Positions 57,500-64,000 of a stretch of 64,000 nucleotides of DNA are shown here, piece by piece. The notes beneath the pieces were generated by a model that saw only the letters and a list, made by a program, of their open reading frames with translations, searched no databases and was not told the DNA's origin. Position 1 is the first letter of the stretch. Each line of letters begins with the position of its first letter. This stretch comes from Chamaecyparis obtusa (Eukaryota > Streptophyta > Pinopsida > Cupressales > Cupressaceae): assembly GCA_027943335.1 (NCBI GenBank), contig BSBK01008425.1, positions 248,001-312,000 on the forward strand. The letters run 5' to 3'. The translations under genes were made by a program, and so were the position numbers.

Positions 57500-57640
57500 A
57501 TTTTATATACATACCCCTTGCATTGGGATGTTAAGCATAGAAATTCTTGAGGTGCATACTGTTGAGAGGCTCATCGAAGAGATCAACCTTAGACGTAGAT
57601 AGATGATAAGCCATTGAACCATAGACCATTGTAATAAAAA
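55260..57640. other. Gypsy-2 3' non-coding sequence, AT-rich
   Basis: No gene is recognised. From about 55500 to 56110 the + strand is strongly C-poor and A/T/G-rich, with repeated GATGATAATAA-type words that yield long spurious frames on the minus strand. Further on, three related segments around 57200-57330 (TTTTATTATGAATTTATACAT, then GGGATACTATGGGC and variants) form an imperfect local repeat. Confidence 0.5.
57429..57497. repeat. (TA)n microsatellite
   Basis: About 69 bp of uninterrupted TA dinucleotides. This is likely a length-polymorphic and assembly-sensitive site. Confidence 0.97.
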
Positions 57641-58640
57641 AAGGACCTAACTAATTGGGTTCAAACTTCCCCTTCTCACGATGCTGCTGATTTTTGGGAT
57701 TCTCACGAAGGAATACATCACCCACTTTGAAGTCTCTGGGCTTCACTTTACTTTTATATTGGCGAGACATCTGTTGCTGATAAAACTTCAAATAAGCAAA
57801 GGCCCTTTGTCTATGCTCATCTAGCAATTCCAATTTGGTTAACCATGCCACTCTATACTCTTCATCTGGAATCAAGTCTCTTAGGGATACTTGTAAATAA
57901 GGTAACTCGACCTCGAGGGTCAGGAAAACTTCAAAACCATAGACAAGGGAATATGGTGTGGCTCCAGTAGGTGTATAGATAGAAGTACAATAAGCCTATA
58001 AGGTGAGATTCAATTGGATATGCCAGTCACAACCAACATCATTGATAGTCTTTTGAAGTATTTTAACAATGGTTTTATTAGATGCCTCAACTTGGCCATT
58101 TCCTTGCGGGTAGTAGATGGTGGAATAGTGATGGGTGATGTGAAATTTTTCACATAGTTCATCCATGTCCGATTTTGGAATTGCTTCCCATGATTAGTAA
58201 TAAGATGCATAGGGATACCATATTTGCAAATAATATGATTAAGGATAAACATGGATATTTTTTTTCCAGTGGCAATGATCAATGGAATGACTTCAATCTA
58301 TTTGGTAAAATACTCAGTTGCAGTGATAATATACTTATGGCTATTGGAAGATGGAGGGTGAATTGTGCCCACAAGGTCAATTCCCCACTGAGGGAATGGA
58401 AATGTGGTTGTAAAAGGATGGAGCTCCTATGCTGGTGCATGAATAAGGTTCCCATGAATCTAACATTTCTTACATTTCCTAGCAAAGTGAAAGGAATCTA
58501 CCTCCATAGTAGGCCAATAGTAACCCATACGCATGATCTTCTTAGCCAAGGAAGGACCACTCAAATGTGTCCCATAAATACCCTTATGGGCATCTTGTAA
58601 GGTAGTTTGAGATTCATCATGTTTGAGACATCGTAAGAGA
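57640..58640 (-). pseudogene. Gypsy-2 integrase
   Basis: Integrase in several frames. The C-terminal part (57875-57651) reads EEYRVAWLTKLELLDEHRQR, VKPRDFKVGDVFLRENPK and EKGKFEPN. The core, from right to left on the minus strand, includes ATGKKISMFILNHIICKYG, then LITNHGKQFQNRTW, where the usual D-N-G is N-H-G. HYYPQGNGQVEASNKTIV retains the catalytic Glu. HQRKCQIHGNLIHAPA-like sequence is a remnant of the N-terminal zinc domain. Frameshifts occur around 58130 and 58290. Confidence 0.83.
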
Positions 58641-58659
58641 GTACCATCAAGACCTCACC

Positions 58660-59280
58660 GATACAGGGTGTCAGATATTAAGATATAATGGGAGGCTTGG
58701 TGGAGAAAGGTATATTTTTGGTTTTTGGATAGGCCAGGTGGAATGGTATTTTATTTAAGGTAGGTATATATCTTTCCATAAATTGGGGATTCTTGTCCAA
58801 TAATATGACATATGATACTTGTATCAGGATCATCATATGCGAGATAAGTCAAAGATTCCACCAAGAAATTGAAATGGGATTTTGTATCTTCCACGTCAAA
58901 AAGAGAAGCAATTGTAGCCATAGCATCTGCAGACTTGTTATCATGTCTTGGAATTTTCTCAAAGGTGATTATTGAAAAATATTTCTTAAAGTCATCCACC
59001 ATACATTTATATGGAAACAACTTGTCATTGTTAGTCTGATATTCATCATTGACTTGATTAATAATCAACTGGGAGTCTCTATAGACATTCAATTATATGA
59101 CCTTCCATTGTAAGGCCATCTTCAATCTGATCATCAATGCTTCATATTCAACTACATTATTTGTACAAGGGAAAATTAACTTGTAAGACTTTGGTATTGT
59201 ATACCCTTGTGGTGTAACCAATAGCACTCCAGCTCCTGAACCATGTTGAGTGTATGATCCATCAAAATATATCTTCCATG
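58660..59280 (-). pseudogene. Gypsy-2 second (archaeal-type) RNase H
   Basis: The Tat-specific domain. Near 59270-59100 the minus strand reads a degraded GSGAGVLLVTPQGYTIPKSY block, then EYEALMIRLKMAL. The open frame 59092-58751 gives YRDSQLIINQVNDEYQTNND, FEKIPRHDNKSADAMATIAS and SHFNFLVESLTYLAYDDPDT. The catalytic Asp sits in the RDSQ block. It lies between integrase and the first RNase H, as in Gypsy-1. Confidence 0.8.
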
Positions 59281-59281
59281 T

Positions 59282-59700
59282 CTATGTAGATAATGTCAAA
59301 ATATTTGCATCTAGAAATTTTGTATGTATAGGATGATCATCTATCAGTGGTGGCTTAGCTAATTGATCCATAATTACTTGTCCTTTAATAGCCTTCCTAT
59401 CCACATACTCGATATCAAATTCACTAAGAAACATGACCCACTTAGCCAATTTTCCTGTCAGTGTTGTCTTGTTGAAAAGATATTTCAAAGGATATATCTT
59501 CACAATAAGTTTGATAGAATGAGATAACATGTAATGCCACCATTTCTATGAAGCAAAGACCACATCTAAACATGTTTGTTCGATTGGAGAATAATTGAGC
59601 TCATATCCCATGAGAGTGTGACTGATGTAATATATAGATTTTTATTTACCTTCTTGATCTTGTTGGGCCAAAAGAGCACCTGAGGAGACTTCTATAGCTG
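59282..59700 (-). pseudogene. Gypsy-2 RNase H (reverse-transcriptase-linked)
   Basis: Follows reverse transcriptase. The minus strand reads SAIEVSSGALLAQQDQEGK, then after a frame break SIYYISHTLMGYELNYSPIE and CLDVVFAS. Then LSHSIKLIVKIYPLKYLFNK, GKLAKWVMFLSEFDIEYVDR and KAIKGQVIMDQLAK follow. The order and motifs mirror Gypsy-1 at 12210-12628. Confidence 0.82.
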
Positions 59701-60700
59701 AAATATAGAGCAAGAGTGGCTTGCCAGGAATTGGTGACATAAGAGTAGGTGGATTTGTCAAATATTGCTTGATATTTTCAAAGTATTCTTCACACTTATC
59801 ATCCCACTTAAATGAAATGTCTTTATGTAATAGGTGCTGGAAAGGATGACTTTTGTTTGGCAGTTGAGAAACAAATCTTCTTATTGACTGGAGCTGTCCT
59901 TGTAAAGATCTTAATTGACTGATATTTGTAGGGGAAGACATATCCATGATTTCTTTGACTTTATCTGGATCAATTTCTACGCCTTTAGCCAAGACAATAT
60001 ACCCTAACAATTTTCCTGATGTAGCCTCGAGTGCACACTTCTTTGGATTGAGTCTGATCTTGTATTTTTCCATCCGGGTGAATATCCTATCTAGTACTCT
60101 CAAATGACCTTCTCTAGTTTTAGAAATTTCTAGGATATCATCTACATAATCTTCCATTATAGTATGCATCATGTCATGGAAGATTGTGGTCATAGCTCAC
60201 TGATAAGTTTCTCCAACATTCTTGAGCCCAAAAGGCATGACATTCCAACAATATGTGCCCCAAGCACATGTGAAAGTATTTTTCTCCTGATCTTTTGGTG
60301 TAATCTTAATTTAGTTATAGCCTCAAAAACCATCCATTAAGGATAACATATCATTCCCAACTATCAAATAAACTATGATATCAATGTTAGGTAATGGGAA
60401 GTCATCTTTATGGAAAGCCTTGTTTAGATCTCAAAAATCTATACAGATCCTAATAGACTTGTCTGACTTTGATACTGGTACAATATTTGAAATCCATTAA
60501 GCATAATCAATGGCTCAAATGAATCCAACATCTAGGAGCTTCTTCAATTCTACTTTCACAAGGAGTGCAATATGGGGATGCATCTTTCTGAGCTTCTTCT
60601 TGACTAGTTTAATCCCCGATGTAATAGACAAGTGATGCATAATAAGATTAGGATCTAATCTCAACATGTTAGCATAAAACCAGGCAAATTTGACTTGTCT
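59642..60700 (-). pseudogene. Gypsy-2 reverse transcriptase
   Basis: The 3' half is open for 183 codons (60193-59642) and contains the catalytic MEDYVDDILEISKTREGH, KCALEATSGKLLGYIVLAKG and LRSLQGQLQSIRRFVSQLPN. The 5' half (60700-60200) is heavily interrupted, but DKSIRICIDF, KAFHKDDFPLPNIDIIVYLI and MPFGLKNVGETYQ are readable. The linker upstream (61540-60830) is a low-complexity acidic region with DASEGENLSEAPKDG, close to the corresponding part of Gypsy-1 (13785-13690). Confidence 0.87.
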
Positions 60701-61992
60701 TTCCTTGAAATTGAAAAAATATTTATCTTTCTCGTTCGGTTAAAGATGTTGCTACTTGAAGAATTCACTTGGACTCCTCTGTTCCAATGTTGAGAGGCAA
60801 TGTTGGTTCAATAAGTATTGTAGATTTATCTCAATACATATAATTGGGGAGGGTGTCAATCCTTCCATCTTTGGGTGCCTCAGAGAGGTTTTCACCCTCA
60901 GATGCATCTTTTCTTTTTACCTTTTCTAGATATAAAATTGCCACTGAGTGGTTTTCACCATTAGATCTATTTATAATTTTTATATTTTTATGACAAAAAG
61001 GATTGACATGCTCTCCAAAATAAGTCATGTCATTGAGTTCTATTGGAAATCCTGACTTATGATCCCCTGGTGGTAGATGATCTCTGATTCTAAGATAATC
61101 GATAATTGTGTCATTGTTATGGAAAAATGTCAAGTTTTGGATTATTGGGAGAATCCCAATCTATAAGCTCAGGATGGACAAGGGGTAGCGAATCATTTGG
61201 GTCAACTTCAAAGGCTATAATGGTATTTATAGAGAAATTGTCAAGGTTTATGATAGTATCAACAAGGTCTATTTCCATACTCTCATCTGAATTATCTATG
61301 ACAAGATAATTCTCACTTTCCTCATGATCATTAAGAGTAATACTATGTGGGACTAATCCTAGTAATTCAGTCCTTGAACTCTCCCTCTCATGGTAAGTGT
61401 TACTATACGTATGAACAAAATCAACTCCTATCTCTTTAGTATAGTCAAATAATGAATTCCATTCATAATCATTAGAGTCAATATCATCATCTTGTCCTTG
61501 ATTATCCCTAAGTCTATCAATGATTTCTATTACTATCATCTATTTTTCCTTATCCACATACTTTCCATCCTTTTAGAATCCTAATTCTAAAGATTTAGAA
61601 ACTTTATTGAAAGATGTGATCTTTTCTTTACCTTTAGGTTCCTTTGGTCCTTCTCCTTTATAACCTAACCCCATTTTATCCCTTTGATAATTTAGATTTT
61701 TCAAAATTGGTTTTATAACACTGTCCCTTTGCAATCCTACAGGTCCACTACCTTGATATCACATCATTTGTAACAAATTATATCCTTTCCCATATACATT
61801 AGGTGGTATATATTCATACTTTACATCTTCCTCATTCTTGTGTTGATTAAGAAAATGATTAGCATTACGCTCAACTACTTCTTTTGATATAGTGCCCCCA
61901 CTTATAAATTTTCCATAAACAGTTGTAGAAGGAGCTTCTGATTGTTGTTTGATAATCAAAGATATACCATATGAACTAGGAGATATGGGTTC

Positions 61993-62650
61993 TTATGTGA
62001 TACAAAATGTTTGATCCAAAGTATATTCTCCTATACTTTTTTCTTTTATGTCTATTTTGATACCACTGGCTTTAGATGTTGATGCCGCATTGGTTGGATC
62101 AATGGGTGTTGTTGCAGAAGATCCAACACAATTGTAAGGTACCAAGGACTCAGGTGCTATATTTATAGTGTTACAATAGTGAAAAGGATTGGGATCTACC
62201 TTGATAGTTATTTCTTGACCATTCTTGGAAAATTTCAGACACTGATGATAAGTTGATGTTACAGCTTGCATAGAATGAATCTAGGGCTGTCCCAAAAGAA
62301 TGTTATATGCAAGTTCCATATCAAGAACTTGAAAAAGAACATCTTTGCCTACAAGACCTACTCTGATAGGTAGAACCAAAGATCCCTTGGCTGACCTCTC
62401 CTCTTCATCATAATATTTGATTATGATTTTACTCTTTGGATCCACAATGGTTTTAGAAAATCCCAATGCAAGGACTAATTTCAAAGTGCATATATTCAAG
62501 CTAGCTCCTCCATCTATTAGAACTTGTTTGATTTTATAATGTTGAACAAGGAATTCTATATGGAGTGGAGCATTATGTGGTTTATTTAAGGATAGATCAT
62601 CATGCTCAATAAAAGATAGGTAATGTGGAGTAGTCAAATGTCCCACCATA
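61993..62650 (-). pseudogene. Gypsy-2 aspartic protease
   Basis: Two adjoining frames. 62649-62281 holds the catalytic block KQVLIDGGASLNICTLKLVL (DGG intact) and MELAYNILLGQP, the C-terminal signature with Gln for Arg. The next frame (62271 down) continues with MQAVTSTYHQCLKFSKNGQE. A stop at about 62281 separates them, at a Trp/Ile-His position conserved in Gypsy-1 (GRPWIHAI). The rest is linker. Confidence 0.82.
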
Positions 62651-62659
62651 GCTTGGAAT

Positions 62660-63230
62660 TGGGCTTGATTAGATTTGTAGGGACATGAGTTTCTAGTAGA
62701 GCTTTCTCAAGAATATATTTATGAGATGGTGACCAATGCCAAAGCTCTAATATATATATTTGGGTAGGTGTTTTCTTCAATTGATCCAAAATATTGTATT
62801 GATTTGACACATTCAGTGTATACTTTGGAACATAGACATATTTGTTTTATGAGGTGGTAGGTTTGGATGAGACACCTCATAAGGTAACCTTGGATTGGGC
62901 TCAAGTTGTGACATTAATTGGTTGGCTCTCAAACTTTTCTTTGATAGTAATCACATTGGCATAATATTGAGAAGGATGAAATTCTGACATGTAATTAACA
63001 TACTTATAGGATGTGGTATTGTAGTTGATGTTAGCTCATTTTCATGTCATAGATAAAATTTGTTGAAAATGGTCTTCATCCCTAAAAAAATCTTTGAAAT
63101 TGGCCAATTTTTTCTTTAGGTATGAGAAATAGGGTTTTGAAAATGTAAGGGTTTCAAAAGTTTCATTTAAGTCCATAAAACCCTACATCAAGTCTATTTC
63201 TTCATTATCTTTTCATGTCACTTAAGTTCT
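62660..63230 (-). pseudogene. Gypsy-2 gag C-terminal/linker region
   Basis: The minus strand reads, with stops, YKYVNYMSEFHPSQYYANVI, YVPKYTLNVSNQYNILDQL and then KKTPTQIYILELWHWSPSHK. The last part aligns with the Gypsy-1 linker FLSQLKKTPIWISILELLHT. The gag core would lie further right. Confidence 0.65.
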
Positions 63231-64000
63231 TCTTTTTAGCACATGTCTTAAGTTATCATCGGGTGGGGCTAACTCTTTCAAGTTATAAAAACTTGACGAT
63301 GCCTCTTAACTTTTCCGAAGTCCCAATGTTTAAAAGTGTTACATCTTTCAGGCTCAGTTAGTATGTAGTGAAAAAACCGATGGGCATTGGATGCATCAGC
63401 AAAACTCCTAGGCAGTTAGCTGATTTTATCTAGTGACTTGGAAAAAAGGCTTTCTCCAAGTCTCTTAGTACATGGTAGTGATGTCTTAACCTTTAGTGAT
63501 TTGGAATGGCGGTTTTCTCATTATCTCGTAGTTAAGTCAAGAATCATTTGAAGATCAAGCAAATAGAGGAAATGAGTTTTAAGAAAGGCAGTTATCACTA
63601 AATCTCGTGCTGTAGTGGTGAAGTCTATTTTGATATGGAGATTCAATGAAAAGGTGAAAGACTTGATAGTTCACAGTTATCTCCTGATCTCCAAGTGTCA
63701 GCGGTTAATGACTAAACATTCAGCGATTAAGAGACCACCAAGATAAAGACAAGATCAATGGATATCACTGAATCTCAAGAACTAACCTGGGTTAAGACAA
63801 ACATCCATCGACCTTGAGATATGTATTGGTCACTAAATCTCATAATGGAACTATGGTCAATGCTTAGGAAAAGATTAAAGCATAGTTAGATCAAGGAAGA
63901 TCCAACGGTTGATGCTATTCTGTGAAGAGGAGATGCAGGATGTTTAGCCTTTAAGGGATCATGCTTTGATGATTGTGTCCCATTTTGTAAGTGGGTCTGC
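63231..64000. other. Unassigned sequence at the window end
   Basis: I see no gag core, LTR or domain here. Blocks of AGTCTCTTAGT, ATCTCGTAGTTAAG and CTAAATCTCGTGC type recur loosely between 63430 and 63850. It could be another insertion in Gypsy-2 gag. The window ends before this can be decided. Confidence 0.35.

Larger units (their letters stand above)
50918..64000 (-). mobile_element. Gypsy-2: Tat-type Ty3/gypsy with antisense PMD gene, 5' part beyond the window
   Basis: A minus-strand Tat element. The 3' LTR is 50918-52078, with a purine tract, CAAAGAGGGGAAAAA, adjoining. Going right come a long 3' region with an antisense plant mobile domain gene (52373-55259), then integrase, the second RNase H, the first RNase H, reverse transcriptase, protease and a gag linker. 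The 5' LTR and most of gag lie beyond 64000. Domain sequences are close relatives of Gypsy-1, but the 3' non-coding region is entirely different. Confidence 0.88.

Noticed and set aside
57200..57550. 116-codon frame with an Ile-Tyr tail
   Set aside because: The tail is the (TA)n microsatellite and the rest has no recognised motif.

Overview
The window is a stack of nested plant retrotransposons. It is AT-rich with GC-rich islands, and I see no intact host gene, rRNA or tRNA gene, or CRISPR array. The element families (Ty1/copia with initiator-tRNA-Met primer sites, Tat-type Ty3/gypsy with two RNase H domains, an L1-like LINE, TRIM and gag-only elements) point to a land plant with a large repeat-rich nuclear genome. 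A gymnosperm is a guess.

Layout. (1) 1-34,968: an old L1-like LINE on the + strand is cut into three pieces (1-2817, 21485-21550, 33547-34968). A 337-bp TRIM (1806-2142) sits in its endonuclease region. An 18.7-kb Tat gypsy (Gypsy-1, minus strand, 2818-21484, target duplication GAAGA) and a copia (Copia-1, + strand, 21551-33546, target duplication ATTCC) entered the LINE 61 bp apart. Gypsy-1 carries a nested gag-protease-only element (5998-9776, target duplication GTCTG). Copia-1 carries about 5 kb of foreign sequence (about 27.3-32.3 kb) with a PARP1-like fragment joined to another host-like fragment. (2) 35,028-36,449: one LTR and a short internal stub of Copia-3. (3) 36,450-50,916: Element E, a minus-strand LTR element with a coiled-coil/multi-zinc-knuckle ORF and a second long charged ORF of unknown function, and no recognisable protease, integrase or reverse transcriptase. 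Its right LTR is split by a fairly young copia (Copia-2, 43594-50535), and an LTR-like insert lies at 39280-39924. (4) 50,918-64,000: a second Tat gypsy (Gypsy-2, minus strand), whose 5' part lies beyond the window. Between its integrase and its 3' LTR it carries, on the opposite strand, a decayed plant mobile domain (PMD) gene with a TATA box of its own.

The autonomous elements encode the usual gag, protease, integrase, reverse transcriptase and RNase H set. The copias are ordered PR-IN-RT-RH and the gypsies PR-RT-RH-aRH-IN. Every coding region is broken by stops or frameshifts. Many lesions look like C-to-T change (CAG/CGA to TAG/TGA, zinc-knuckle Cys to Tyr), as expected for methylated, silenced repeats. 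Element E and the nested element probably depended on enzymes from relatives. The most interesting items are the antisense PMD gene, Element E's unknown long ORF, and the fused host-gene fragments inside Copia-1.
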